From NCBI RefSeq assembly GCF_001399455.2, contig NZ_LLEI02000021.1, positions 1 through 64,000 on the forward strand: 64,000 bases of DNA. Reading direction: 5' to 3'. The translations under genes and the position numbers were made by a program. This document shows positions 44,353 to 52,960 of the stretch, in pieces. Source of the stretch: Vibrio bivalvicida. GTDB taxonomy: Bacteria; Pseudomonadota; Gammaproteobacteria; Enterobacterales; Vibrionaceae. The stretch's first letter is position 1, and every line of letters begins with the position of its first letter. Below the pieces are notes generated by a model, which had not been told where the DNA came from, ran no database searches, and saw nothing but the letters and a program-made list of their open reading frames with translations.

Positions 44353-45174
44353 ATGTACAAGGTATTAGCATTAGATTTAGATGGAACAGTACTGACAGAC
44401 GAACACACTATCCATCCTGAAGTTAAACGCGCGATTCAAGAAGCTAAGCAGCATTGCAAAGTTGTAGTAGTAACAGGGCGCCACCATACCGCCGCTAGGC
44501 CTTATTATTACGAGCTTGAACTAGACACTCCAATCATATGTTGTAACGGCACGTACGTTTATGACTATGCCAATGAGAAGGTTCTCAAACAGAACTCGAT
44601 TAATAAGGAAGACGCTCAGATATTCATTGAGTTGGCGCGCGAGTTTCAGGTCAAGATGGTTATGTATATTTCTGATGCCATGACTTACTCGAACTACAAC
44701 CCGATAACCTACATGCAAGCTTTGGAAAGTTGGGCTGAAGGTGCACCAAAAGCCCATCGTCCGAAGATATACAAGATTGACTCATTTAGTGAAACAGCGA
44801 ATCAGACTGAGCATGTATGGAAGTTCGTTGTTGAGGGATGTCCAAGTTCAGTGGAGCGACTGTTGGAACACCCTTGGGTGAAGCGACAATTCAACGGTGA
44901 GCGCTCTTGGTCAAACCGAATTGACTTTGCCGCAAAAGGAAACAGCAAGGGCCTCCGTCTTGCTGAATATGTCTCTGAACTTGGTTACCACGCAAATCAT
45001 GTGATCGCGGTTGGCGACAATCACAATGATATCTCAATGCTTCAATACGCCAATTTAGGTGTCGCAATGCGCAATGCCGACGACACCGTGAAGTCACACG
45101 CCAAACTCGTGTGCTCGACAGATAACAATCAAGATGGCTTGGCCCGTCTAATACGTGAAAAAATTAAAGGATAA
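44353..45174 (+). CDS. Cof-type HAD phosphatase in the ula operon
   Basis: A 273-residue HAD-IIB phosphatase. Motif I is LDLDGTVLT (nucleophile and acid Asp), motif II VVVTGRH, motif IV AVGDNHNDISM with conserved Asp pair. The capping domain is of Cof type. E. coli ulaABCDEF has no such gene. It probably dephosphorylates a sugar phosphate of or leaking from the pathway, which is an inference. It starts 21 nt after ulaF and ends 5 nt before ulaD. Confidence 0.85.
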   Translation: MYKVLALDLDGTVLTDEHTIHPEVKRAIQEAKQHCKVVVVTGRHHTAARPYYYELELDTPIICCNGTYVYDYANEKVLKQNSINKEDAQIFIELAREFQVKMVMYISDAMTYSNYNPITYMQALESWAEGAPKAHRPKIYKIDSFSETANQTEHVWKFVVEGCPSSVERLLEHPWVKRQFNGERSWSNRIDFAAKGNSKGLRLAEYVSELGYHANHVIAVGDNHNDISMLQYANLGVAMRNADDTVKSHAKLVCSTDNNQDGLARLIREKIKG

Positions 45175-45179
45175 CGATA

Positions 45180-45827
45180 ATGACAAAACCAATGATTCAA
45201 ATCGCCCTAGACCAAACTAATTTACCTGCAGCCATTGAAGTGGCGAACAATGTTGAAAGCTTTGTTGATGTGATTGAAGTGGGCACTATCCTCGCATTTG
45301 CTGAGGGCATGAATGCGGTTTCGACTCTGCGTGCTAATCACCCTGATCATATTTTAGTCTGTGATATGAAAACGACAGACGGCGGAGCCATTCTAGCCAA
45401 AATGGCCTTCGAGGCGGGAGCTGATTGGATTACTGTTTCCGCTGCCGCACATATTGCAACTATAGAAGCGTGCAAGAAAGTCGCGGATCAGCACAAGGGC
45501 GAAATTCAGATTGAGATCTACGGTAATTGGACAATGGCAGACGCTCAAGCTTGGGTTGATTTAGGTGTCTCACAAGCCATTTATCACCGCTCTCGTGACG
45601 CAGAGTTGGCAGGAGTTGGCTGGACCGAACAAGATTTGGAAAAAATGCGTGCCTTGTCTGAACTTGGTCTAGAGTTATCTATCACTGGCGGTATAGTGCC
45701 TGAAGATCTTTACCTATTTGAGGGTATCAAGGCTAAAACTTTTATTGCGGGTCGAGCTCTAGCGGGTGAGCAGGGTAAGCAAACCGCTGAAGCACTTCGT
45801 GCTCAAATTGACCGCTTCTGGAACTAG
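45180..45827 (+). CDS. ulaD: 3-keto-L-gulonate-6-phosphate decarboxylase UlaD
   Basis: A 215-residue orotidine-5-phosphate decarboxylase-superfamily enzyme that removes CO2 from 3-keto-L-gulonate 6-phosphate to give L-xylulose 5-phosphate. The active site DMKTTDGG (Asp-x-Lys-x-x-Asp) is present, along with VIEVGTI at the beginning and TGGI and IAGRAL phosphate-binding segments. Confidence 0.95.
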   Translation: MTKPMIQIALDQTNLPAAIEVANNVESFVDVIEVGTILAFAEGMNAVSTLRANHPDHILVCDMKTTDGGAILAKMAFEAGADWITVSAAAHIATIEACKKVADQHKGEIQIEIYGNWTMADAQAWVDLGVSQAIYHRSRDAELAGVGWTEQDLEKMRALSELGLELSITGGIVPEDLYLFEGIKAKTFIAGRALAGEQGKQTAEALRAQIDRFWN

Positions 45828-45836
45828 GAGCTGGCT

Positions 45837-46718
45837 ATGTATCAAAATCTTCAACGCCACCGAGTCGGTTTGTATGAAAAGGCCCTACCTAACGAGCTAA
45901 GTTGGGAAGAAAAGCTTAAAACGACCAAAGAGCTAGGATTCGATTTTTTAGAGATCTCTGTGGATGAATCTGACGAACGTCGCAGCCGCTTAGATTGGGA
46001 TGATGAAACCATTTATGCTCTGCGTCACCAGTGTGAACGTTATGGGGTTCCTCTTCAATCGATGTGTTTAAGCGCTCATCGCAAGTATCCTTTCGGTTCG
46101 GCTGAACCTGAAACTCGCGAGCAAGCCTTACTGCATATGGAGAAAGCGATCTCATTGGCATACAAACTAGGCGTGCGTACGATTCAGCTAGCAGGCTATG
46201 ATGTCTATTATGAGCCAGCCAATCAAGCGACTCACCAGCGGTTTATTCAAGGAATGAAGCAGTCAGCGAAGCTAGCTGAAAGGGCCGGAGTCATGCTTGC
46301 TGTCGAGATCATGGATACCGACTACCTGAATTCACTAAGTAAATTTGAGGTATTAAGCCGAGAGGTCAATTCACCTTATTTCACGGCTTACCCTGACGTT
46401 GGTAACATCTCTGGTTGGAACTACGATATCGTAACTGAGCTGAAATTGAGTAAACCACATATCACTCAGATTCACCTTAAGGACACTTATCGAGTGACTT
46501 CAGATTATAAAGGGCAATTTCGTGATCTGGTTATTGGTGAAGGTGAGGTGGATTTCAACTCGATATTCGATACCCTCAAGAAGACAGATTGTGTCGTCCC
46601 TTTGGTCATTGAAATGTGGGCTCAGGATGACAATTGGAAACAGAATATTCTCACTGCTCAGCGTCGCCTAAATCAAGCCTGTGATCATGCTGACTTGCCA
46701 AAGCTATTTGCAGCTTAG
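45837..46718 (+). CDS. ulaE: L-xylulose-5-phosphate 3-epimerase UlaE
   Basis: A 293-residue TIM-barrel epimerase producing L-ribulose 5-phosphate. It has the family metal-binding and catalytic acids in VEIMDTDYLN, YPDVGNIS, IHLKDTY and VIEMWAQ. It is the final gene of the operon, 9 nt after ulaD, and is followed by a terminator. Confidence 0.94.
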   Translation: MYQNLQRHRVGLYEKALPNELSWEEKLKTTKELGFDFLEISVDESDERRSRLDWDDETIYALRHQCERYGVPLQSMCLSAHRKYPFGSAEPETREQALLHMEKAISLAYKLGVRTIQLAGYDVYYEPANQATHQRFIQGMKQSAKLAERAGVMLAVEIMDTDYLNSLSKFEVLSREVNSPYFTAYPDVGNISGWNYDIVTELKLSKPHITQIHLKDTYRVTSDYKGQFRDLVIGEGEVDFNSIFDTLKKTDCVVPLVIEMWAQDDNWKQNILTAQRRLNQACDHADLPKLFAA

Positions 46719-46756
46719 CATTGGAAAAGGTGCCTAGTACAAGGGCATCATGCTTC

Positions 46757-46779
46757 GGCGCTCAATCAGAGCGCCTTTC
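46757..46779 (+). terminator. ula operon terminator
   Basis: GGCGCTC/GAGCGCC with a 5-nt loop followed by TTTC, 38 nt after the ulaE stop. Confidence 0.75.
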
Positions 46780-46916
46780 ATCCCCCTTATGGGATAGTGC
46801 AGTGTAAGCCCCCCGTATTGCGCTGCACATTTTCAATCGAATGCATAAGATTTGACTTCAAGTCTGAGTTGGAGCACAGTTGCGCTGACTTTCCTATCTA
46901 TAAGCTGCATACAAGA

Positions 46917-47339
46917 ATGAAACTGCTTCACTTACAACTGTTTTGGTACGAAAAACATCACACTCTACTGGAGATGGAAGATCTACCAAGCTTAACTCCT
47001 ACTCAAGAACAAGAGCTAAAAGAGTGGGTGAAACAGCGTCGTAAAATTCTAAGCTACGAAGTCCACCAGCAGACTTGGGTAAAAGTAAATATCGATGGCT
47101 TTGCCTCACAGATCAGGCTCAACCCAAACGGTACTTTGTCGGAGAAAGATCTTTTCAGTAATAAATCGCTTCAGGGCCTGTGGAAAGTTATGGAAGGCTT
47201 CTTGTTTATCAAAGTCATCAGTGGTGAGTTTATTGTTGAGTATCAAATCGTTGGTAGCAACCTAGAGAACATTCACTGCGGTATCGAGTACATCAACGGT
47301 AAAGTAAGTACTTACAGTAAGTTTATCGTGACAAAATAG
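46917..47339 (+). CDS. Hypothetical protein
   Basis: A 140-residue protein of unknown function. The start at 46917 (MKLLHLQLFWYEKHH) is chosen as the first plausible ATG; the frame extends 40 codons further up but those residues look non-coding. No strong ribosome binding site is visible. It is acidic and aromatic, with no signal peptide or clear domain. It stands alone between the ula terminator and a convergent gene. Confidence 0.6.
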   Translation: MKLLHLQLFWYEKHHTLLEMEDLPSLTPTQEQELKEWVKQRRKILSYEVHQQTWVKVNIDGFASQIRLNPNGTLSEKDLFSNKSLQGLWKVMEGFLFIKVISGEFIVEYQIVGSNLENIHCGIEYINGKVSTYSKFIVTK

Positions 47340-47378
47340 GACAACTTAGGGCGTAGCTTTTAGACCATGCCCAAAGTG

Positions 47379-47765
47379 TCACTGCTTTCCGTTCAATTGG
47401 GCACTCAGCTGACGATAGCTAAGCAAGGACAACAGAGCGAAGAAGGCCGGATCGCTCCAACCGAAGTCGACAAAGATCCCCGTAAATCCAGCATAGCCAG
47501 TTATTGCGACACCGAGAAGGTTGGTGACAAGCAGCGCTTTGAGTAGCTGTTGCATTGTCTCTTTGTGCTCTATTGTTCTTAGAAGCAGGCTTACTGCTGC
47601 TACGCCTCCGAGAAAGATACTTGTGTGTTGTGACAGGAAGTAAGCGTACTTATCGTTAATCTCAACGCCATACATTGGCCACATCATGGTTGGCAGAAAA
47701 AACAGTGCGAATGCAAACGCAGTGTAGATGCTGCCGTGTAAGGTTAAAAACAGTCTATTCGTCAT
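47379..47765 (-). CDS. Small multi-span membrane protein
   Basis: A 128-residue membrane protein with four likely helices (about 7-27, 45-62, 72-92 and 100-118). The family cannot be named with certainty. It follows the YdhR-like gene by 9 nt, so the two form an operon. The divergent LysR gene is the likely regulator. Confidence 0.7.
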   Translation of the reverse strand: MTNRLFLTLHGSIYTAFAFALFFLPTMMWPMYGVEINDKYAYFLSQHTSIFLGGVAAVSLLLRTIEHKETMQQLLKALLVTNLLGVAITGYAGFTGIFVDFGWSDPAFFALLSLLSYRQLSAQLNGKQ

Positions 47766-47774
47766 AGCGGTTCC

Positions 47775-48080
47775 TTACAGACCAACGGGCCCGAGATTGA
47801 TTTCAGTCAGTGGCTGATTGATGTCAAAAATAACGCCACGTACTTCTGCTACGCCCATTTCTTTCAGTCTAGCGGCATGCATGTCTAGGTAATTTTGTGC
47901 ACTGACTTCATCTTGAAAAAGATAGATACCACCACCTAGCTTTTCAGATTCATTTTCTGTCCAGATTTTCCAGATCATGCCGGGTTCTTGATTAATTGAC
48001 TCCGCTAGACCAACCAATGCTTTAGACATCTCTTCGCCCATAGGGCCATGATATTCAAAGTCGACTTGTAGTAATTTCAT
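47775..48080 (-). CDS. YdhR-like putative monooxygenase
   Basis: A 101-residue dimeric alpha/beta-barrel-type protein. The sequence resembles YdhR (MKLLQVDFEYHGPMGEEMSKA, then PGMIWKIWTENESEKLGGGIYLF and DINQPLT). YdhR proteins are proposed mono-oxygenases of aromatic compounds without a cofactor, though this is not proven. It is first in a two-gene unit and divergent from a LysR gene 131 bp away. Confidence 0.83.
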   Translation of the reverse strand: MKLLQVDFEYHGPMGEEMSKALVGLAESINQEPGMIWKIWTENESEKLGGGIYLFQDEVSAQNYLDMHAARLKEMGVAEVRGVIFDINQPLTEINLGPVGL

Positions 48081-48211
48081 CTTAGTTTCTCCAATTGTTG
48101 ACTGTTGTGAACGCGTGTTGCTGTTCGATGGAGATATTGTTGTCTATATAAATTGAACATAAAAGTTCATAATATTGTGTATAAGTGTCTAAAAAACTGA
48201 CAGGTCATGCG

Positions 48212-49105
48212 ATGAGATTGAAAAGTACGCTTGAGCAATGGGTTACGCTGAAGGAAGTTGATAAGGCGGGCAGTATTCAAGCCGCGGCTTCGGCTTTAAA
48301 CAAAAGCCATACAACCCTGATTTATTCGATAAAAAAGCTTGAAGATCAACTGGGCGTTAAGCTGGTGGAGGTTAAGGGAAGGCGTGCCACAGTCACAGAG
48401 CATGGTCGTTCACTGCTTAGAAGAGCGAGTAGCATGCTTGAACAGGCAAGAGAGCTGGAAGACTTAAGTCAACAAATCTCAGCGGGTGTCGAGTCAGAGA
48501 TTACAGTCGCGATGGATCACCTTTGCGACCCGAGCCTGCTCTATCAACCGATGGCAGAGTATCTTAGTCAAAATAGTGCCACCTCGATTCAAGTAGTAGA
48601 GACTTCGCTATCTAAAACGGCAGAAATGGTGACCAGTGAGCAAGCTGATATTGCGATTATTACCTTGCCGGTGACCAATTACCCTGCTCAAGCTTTCTCG
48701 ATGACGAGTATGTTGCCCGTTGTCTCAAGTAAGCACCCACTCGCAAGTCAGAGTCAGGTTTGTATGGCGGATTTTGCTACTCATTGCCAAGTTGTCATTC
48801 GCGATCTGGGGGCTACTCAGATTGACAACAAAGAGCAAAATGTCGGTTGGTTAAAAGCGAATCAGCGGATAACCGTCGACAATTTTGACCATGCATTTCG
48901 AGCGGTGGAACAAGGTGTCGGATTTTGCCGCTTGCCAGAGCACATCATCAAGTTAAGAAACAGAGGCCAGCTTAAGGTGCTTAAAGTCGAGCACAATGAA
49001 AGGTATCAAGTCCCGCTGCATATTACGCTTCCTAAGGGAGCCAAAACTGGCCCAGCCGCCAAATGTTTCTACGAATTGTTATTATCAAAAGCGGCTAAAG
49101 GCTAA
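48212..49105 (+). CDS. LysR-family transcriptional regulator
   Basis: A 297-residue regulator with an N-terminal helix-turn-helix (VDKAGSIQAAASALNKSHTTLIYSIKKLEDQLGVKLVE) and a periplasmic-binding-protein-like sensor. A GTG at 48185 could add nine residues, but the ATG at 48212 begins at the normal place. It is divergent from the ydhR-like and membrane-protein genes and probably controls them. Confidence 0.88.
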   Translation: MRLKSTLEQWVTLKEVDKAGSIQAAASALNKSHTTLIYSIKKLEDQLGVKLVEVKGRRATVTEHGRSLLRRASSMLEQARELEDLSQQISAGVESEITVAMDHLCDPSLLYQPMAEYLSQNSATSIQVVETSLSKTAEMVTSEQADIAIITLPVTNYPAQAFSMTSMLPVVSSKHPLASQSQVCMADFATHCQVVIRDLGATQIDNKEQNVGWLKANQRITVDNFDHAFRAVEQGVGFCRLPEHIIKLRNRGQLKVLKVEHNERYQVPLHITLPKGAKTGPAAKCFYELLLSKAAKG

Positions 49106-49280
49106 TCGTAACCCCTTAAAGCATAACAGTGAGTAATTACTTACAACCATTTGTTTACGTCGGTACGACGCAAAAAGTGACCTACCACACGCTGCGTTAA
49201 GTTAGTGATTTAATCTTTTTATAAGCTGACATTGGTATGCGATATTTCGATGGTAATTTTAAGATTTACTGGTAAGCGAT

Positions 49281-49841
49281 ATGAGAACCGAAAAAGAGAA
49301 AATGCTCGCTGGCGAGCCGTATGATGCGTGGGACAAAGAACTATATGACCAACGAATTGAATGTCGTAAAGTACTGCAAAAGCTCAACAATAGTATTCCA
49401 GATACCCAAGAGTGGCGCAGCGCGATTGATACTTTGATCCCTGATTCTAAAGACGCTTACGTCGAGCCTCCATTTCGTTGTGACTATGGTTCGAACATAA
49501 AACTCGGCAAAAACTTCTACGCTAATTTCAATTGCGTGGTGTTGGATGTGGCTGAAGTGCATATCGGTGATAATGTTCTCTTTGCCCCTAACGTACAAAT
49601 CTATACTGCAGGTCACCCTCTCGACGTGAAAGGCCGGGTTGAAGAAGGCGTCGAGTTTGGTACACCGATTACTATTGGCGACAATGTCTGGCTTGGCGGT
49701 GGTGTGATCGTCTGCCCTGGCGTCACAATCGGTGAAAATAGCGTGGTTGGAGCGGGTAGTGTCGTCACCAAAGACATTCCAGCTAACGTTGTCGCGGCGG
49801 GTAGCCCATGTCGAGTGATTAAACCTATCGAACAAGCTTAA
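49281..49841 (+). CDS. maa: Maltose/sugar O-acetyltransferase (Maa-type)
   Basis: A 186-residue left-handed beta-helix acetyltransferase. MLAGEPYDAWDKEL is the typical Maa N-terminus; the hexapeptide repeats run from about residue 75 (GSNIKLGKNFYANFNCVVLD) to VGAGSVVTKDIPANVVAAGSPCRVI. The catalytic His is in YTAGHPLD. It transfers acetyl from acetyl-CoA to maltose and glucose in E. coli, perhaps for detoxification. Confidence 0.92.
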   Translation: MRTEKEKMLAGEPYDAWDKELYDQRIECRKVLQKLNNSIPDTQEWRSAIDTLIPDSKDAYVEPPFRCDYGSNIKLGKNFYANFNCVVLDVAEVHIGDNVLFAPNVQIYTAGHPLDVKGRVEEGVEFGTPITIGDNVWLGGGVIVCPGVTIGENSVVGAGSVVTKDIPANVVAAGSPCRVIKPIEQA

Positions 49842-50159
49842 GGTTTTTAAAGCGTAGAAGAGTGACAAAGAGAGGTGCTCGCCTTTTACGTTTTTCTTAT
49901 AGATTAAGCGCCAATATTATTAGTTGAAAAAATAATCAAAAATAGTTCTTTACAATTATCTAAAAAACACAAATAATGCCATCGCTCTGTTGTTCAGAGT
50001 TATTAAATGAAACATCCTGTTGTAAAGTAAAACCCTCAGAATTTCCTCTTGTTATCCTCTGTGTTTCCCTTAGCTTCATAGATACATTAAATAATTCAAG
50101 CTCCTAGTGCATCGCATTTTTGCGAAATAATTTTATTATTACTAAATAAGGGACATGAT
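49842..50159 (+). promoter_or_regulatory. Promoter and long leader of the cold-shock gene
   Basis: No gene is seen in these 318 bp. AT-rich DNA and a small hairpin (CGC-ATTTTT-GCG near 50115) precede the cold-shock gene. Cold-shock genes often have long structured untranslated leaders that act as RNA thermosensors. AAGGGA is the ribosome binding site. Confidence 0.45.
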
Positions 50160-50372
50160 ATGTCTAACAAAGTAAATGGTTCTGTAAAATGGTTTAACGA
50201 AACTAAAGGTTTCGGTTTTCTTTCTCAAGACAACGGTGGCGAAGATGTATTTGTACACTTCCGTGCTATCGCTTCTGAAGGTTTCAAGACTCTAGCTGAA
50301 GGCCAAAAAGTGTCTTTCGAAGTAGAGCAAGGTCAGAAAGGCCTTCAAGCAGCTAACGTTTCAGTACTATAA
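50160..50372 (+). CDS. Cold-shock protein CspA family
   Basis: A 70-residue single cold-shock domain. RNP1 KGFGFL and RNP2 VFVHF are intact. The protein binds single-stranded RNA and DNA and melts structures at low temperature. It is about the usual length. Following the stop is a GTGCAAG/CTTGCAC inverted repeat that may end the transcript. The gene may correspond to cspV of V. cholerae chromosome II. Confidence 0.95.
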   Translation: MSNKVNGSVKWFNETKGFGFLSQDNGGEDVFVHFRAIASEGFKTLAEGQKVSFEVEQGQKGLQAANVSVL

Positions 50373-50604
50373 CGTTTAGCAAGGGTGCAAGTGGCAAAGC
50401 GTCGCTTGCACACATTTATTCATTCTAGAAATACTATTTATAACACTCTTTCGAATACTCCAAATATTTCCTTATACCTCCTCTCTGTATTTGTCGTTGC
50501 GCTATTGGACTTCTTCGTCTCATTATAAATTTAGTAATCTATTCCTCTGATATTAGGTAATGGTTTTATTACTTGTCAGAAACTTAAATATATAAAGGCA
50601 AAAT

Positions 50605-50688
50605 ATGTCACGTTCAATCGGCCGTAAGCGCTTTTGGTTTCAACAGAATCGTAGCAAACAGAAAAACGAAAACAATAAGGATTTATGA
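50605..50688 (+). CDS. 27-residue basic small protein, translationally coupled
   Basis: A short frame begins at ATG 50605 (MSRSIGRKRFWF) with AAGG upstream. It is strongly basic, then ends in TGA within ATGA, overlapping the start of the next gene by 4 nt. It could be a true microprotein or a coupling leader for the following gene. Its size is below usual gene-calling limits. Confidence 0.5.
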   Translation: MSRSIGRKRFWFQQNRSKQKNENNKDL

Positions 50689-50897
50689 TAGTTACATTTA
50701 ACTTATTGGAAAATGAGATCACTTGGCAATCAACACTTCATCAGCTCAATAGTGATGTTTTGAAACGTCATGTTTTATTTCATGGACGTCTTAGAGATAT
50801 CAATATTTCCTTTCTCTATTGTGAGGCAACATTTAGCGGAAAAATTATTGATTCAACCAATGAGGTAGTGGGTTGTTTTTACATGACCGCTTCATAG
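50685..50897 (+). CDS. Small hypothetical protein
   Basis: A 70-residue protein of unknown function with AAGGA 4 nt before the ATG. It is coupled to the 27-residue frame by an ATGA overlap. No signal or known domain is seen. The transcript may end near the MerR-type palindrome at about 50980, which also resembles a terminator stem. Confidence 0.6.
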   Translation: MIVTFNLLENEITWQSTLHQLNSDVLKRHVLFHGRLRDINISFLYCEATFSGKIIDSTNEVVGCFYMTAS

Positions 50898-50975
50898 ATT
50901 CATCAGTATTGTCATCGCTCTCTCTGGCTCTCCAAAGTTTTGTTCAATTTCTAATTAAAAATCTAAAAAAAGTTC

Positions 50976-51006
50976 TTTACCTCAACCTTGGTTGAGGTTT
51001 TAGCAT
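50976..51006 (+). promoter_or_regulatory. MerR/SoxR-type promoter with 19-bp spacer
   Basis: A -35-like TTTACC (50976-50981) and a -10-like TAGCAT (51001-51006) are separated by 19 bp. The spacer contains the palindrome CCTCAAC-CTTG-GTTGAGG (50980-50997), very like the SoxR operator CCTCAAG..CTTGAGG. MerR-family activators twist such over-long promoters into an active shape. The controlled gene would be the VOC gene at 51043. The palindrome plus TTTT could instead be a weak terminator. Confidence 0.65.
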
Positions 51007-51042
51007 GCTTCTTGTTGGCTAGGAATTGATAAGGAGAAAGCA

Positions 51043-51462
51043 ATGATTCAATTAGAGCATGTGAATTTAGTGGTTAAAGACATCCCTGAGATGTTGAAGT
51101 TCTATCAAGCAGCATTTCCACATTGGTCTGTGCGTGATGAAGGACAAGGGGAGTGGAGTGGCAAGCCGAGAAACTGGCTACATTTTGGTGATGAGTACCA
51201 ATATATTGCAATGAGTGACCACGGTGAAGGAAACAATCGAGAACTGGCAGGCCATCAGGTAGGACTTGCCCACTTTGCTTATATCACCAATAACATTGAT
51301 GCGGTGATCGGCCGATTGGTTGAAGCGGGTTATCCTATCGCTAAGCCGGGCGCTGATGAACCTTACCGTAAAAATGTCTACTTCGTTGATCCTGCAGGAT
51401 TTGAGATTGAGTTTGTTGAATACCTAACAGATGATCCAAAACTGCGTAATTTATCGAGTTAA
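51043..51462 (+). CDS. VOC-family (glyoxalase/bleomycin-resistance fold) protein
   Basis: A 139-residue vicinal-oxygen-chelate protein. Probable metal or substrate residues are His in IQLEHVNLVV, His in GLAHFAYITNNID and Glu in GFEIEFVEY, in the family spacing. AAGGAG precedes the ATG. The probable MerR-type promoter suggests response to electrophiles, metal or redox stress. The substrate is not known. Confidence 0.87.
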   Translation: MIQLEHVNLVVKDIPEMLKFYQAAFPHWSVRDEGQGEWSGKPRNWLHFGDEYQYIAMSDHGEGNNRELAGHQVGLAHFAYITNNIDAVIGRLVEAGYPIAKPGADEPYRKNVYFVDPAGFEIEFVEYLTDDPKLRNLSS

Positions 51463-51513
51463 AGCGCTAGAGCGCAGAAAGCAATTGAGCCTTTCTGCGC
51501 GTTAGTGACGTTA

Positions 51514-52884
51514 TTACAGAGGAGTAAATTCGAATTTATCGCCTTTATCGGCAACTTGGTATCCAAGTGCTGTGATTTGTTCTCGGATCTTATCGGCATC
51601 CGCAAAGCGCTTTTGTTGCTTCAGTACCAGTCTCTCCTCGGCAAGCCTTATGACCTCGTCGGGTACTATAACCTCTTCAATATGGTCAATATTCAGGCCT
51701 AATATCTTATCAAAAAACAACACAGTAGCTTTTATATCTTGGCTAGGGTAGGCGCTGTCTAATACATCCCATAACAAAGCGAGAGCCTTTGGCATATTTA
51801 GATCTTGATTGATGAGCAGGATAAAACGCAACTTATACTCCTCTATCAACTGCCCGTTATCTGCTAGCTTAGCCACCTTGTTTCTCAGTCGTTTTAGTGC
51901 TGTTTGCGCTCCTTGTAAACTTTCCCAAGTAAAGCTTAGATGACTTCTATAGTGACTCGTTAATGTTAGGTAGCGATAGGCTAAGGGCTCAAATCCACGC
52001 TCGAGTAACGCTTCTAGGCGCAAAGAAGTGCCAGATTTAGAAATTTTCTCTTTGTTAAGTTGTAGAAAAAAACCGTGAAGCCAATAGTTTGCTTGTATGT
52101 GCCCGTTTTTTGCTTGGCACTGCGCGATCTCGTTAGTGTGATGGATAGGAATATGGTCCTCGCCGCCAACATGAATGTCGAATTGTTCTCCTAGGTATTT
52201 TTCCGCCATTGCGGAACACTCGATGTGCCAGCCGGGAAATCCAACACCCCAAGGGCTTGGCCATTCCATTTGCCTAGCCTGCTCGCCAGAAAACTTCCAC
52301 AATGCGAAGTCTGTCGCCAGTTTTTTATCAGCCATGTTGACCCTAATTCCGGCCTCTAAACCTGATGTATCCAAACGTGCGAGTCGACCATATTCACTTA
52401 ATTTACTGGTGTCAAGATAGACTCCATCACGGGTCTGGTAGGTGAAGCCTTTCTCTTCTAGTTCAGTGATGAAGTCTATTTGCTCTTGGATATGCTCTGT
52501 TGCTCGGCAGATGGTGGTTGGGGTCAAGATATTGAGCTGCTTTAAGTCCGTTAGGAAAGCTTGCTCAAAATATTTCGCTATTTCCCAGGCAGACTTATTT
52601 TGTTTTCTAGCGCCTTTCTCCATTTTGTCTTCACCAGTGTCGGCATCTGAAGTCAGATGGCCAACGTCTGTGATGTTCATAACGTGATTCACTTGATACC
52701 CATTGAATGACAACACGCGTCTTAAGGTATCGACAAAAAGGTAGGTACGTAAGTTACCCGCGTGAGCGTAGTCATATACGGTTGGACCACAAGCATAAAG
52801 GCCTACTGTATTGCTATCAATGGACTTAAATGGTCTTTGTTCACGAGCCATAGTGTCAAATAACGTAAGGGTAACTGAGGTCAT
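51514..52884 (-). CDS. cysS: Cysteinyl-tRNA synthetase, second-type copy
   Basis: A 456-residue class I synthetase charging tRNA-Cys. Motifs: zinc ligand Cys 32 in YACGPT, HIGH-type HAGN (41-44), [10 protein letters not shown] with the second Cys and the Trp, HHTNEIAQ with zinc His and Glu, and KISKS in place of KMSKS. All catalytic and zinc residues are present, so it should be active. The start at 52884 ([10 protein letters not shown]) has AAGGAAC before it; the frame extends 14 codons into the terminator and is not used. The sequence is distant from the usual gamma-proteobacterial CysRS, so it is probably an extra copy. It lies behind a Cys-codon leader and attenuator. Confidence 0.9.
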   Translation of the reverse strand: MTSVTLTLFDTMAREQRPFKSIDSNTVGLYACGPTVYDYAHAGNLRTYLFVDTLRRVLSFNGYQVNHVMNITDVGHLTSDADTGEDKMEKGARKQNKSAWEIAKYFEQAFLTDLKQLNILTPTTICRATEHIQEQIDFITELEEKGFTYQTRDGVYLDTSKLSEYGRLARLDTSGLEAGIRVNMADKKLATDFALWKFSGEQARQMEWPSPWGVGFPGWHIECSAMAEKYLGEQFDIHVGGEDHIPIHHTNEIAQCQAKNGHIQANYWLHGFFLQLNKEKISKSGTSLRLEALLERGFEPLAYRYLTLTSHYRSHLSFTWESLQGAQTALKRLRNKVAKLADNGQLIEEYKLRFILLINQDLNMPKALALLWDVLDSAYPSQDIKATVLFFDKILGLNIDHIEEVIVPDEVIRLAEERLVLKQQKRFADADKIREQITALGYQVADKGDKFEFTPL

Positions 52885-52903
52885 AGATTGTTCCTTCAAA
52901 TAC

Positions 52904-52935
52904 AAAAAGGCCGCGGATGCGAACATCAGCGGCCT
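52904..52935 (-). terminator. Attenuator terminator in the cysS leader
   Basis: On the minus strand the stem AGGCCGC/GCGGCCT continues, after one mismatch, into GATG/CATC closed by a UUCG tetraloop, and is followed by a T-run. It ends 19 nt before the cysS start, inside the transcribed leader, where it would stop the transcript. The 5' arm with flanks (52927-52935) can instead pair with leader positions 52976-52984 over nine base pairs (two G-U), forming an antiterminator. Confidence 0.85.
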
Positions 52936-52960
52936 GTGATTAGGTATAGATTTTTGCTAA

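Noticed and set aside
46681-46693. TGATCATGCTGAC near the end of ulaE, similar to an origin 12-mer
   Set aside because: The conserved TTTC end is missing, so it was not counted as an RctB site.
49341-49868. 175-codon minus-strand frame
   Set aside because: Antisense to the acetyltransferase gene, whose hexapeptide repeats and motifs are unmistakable.
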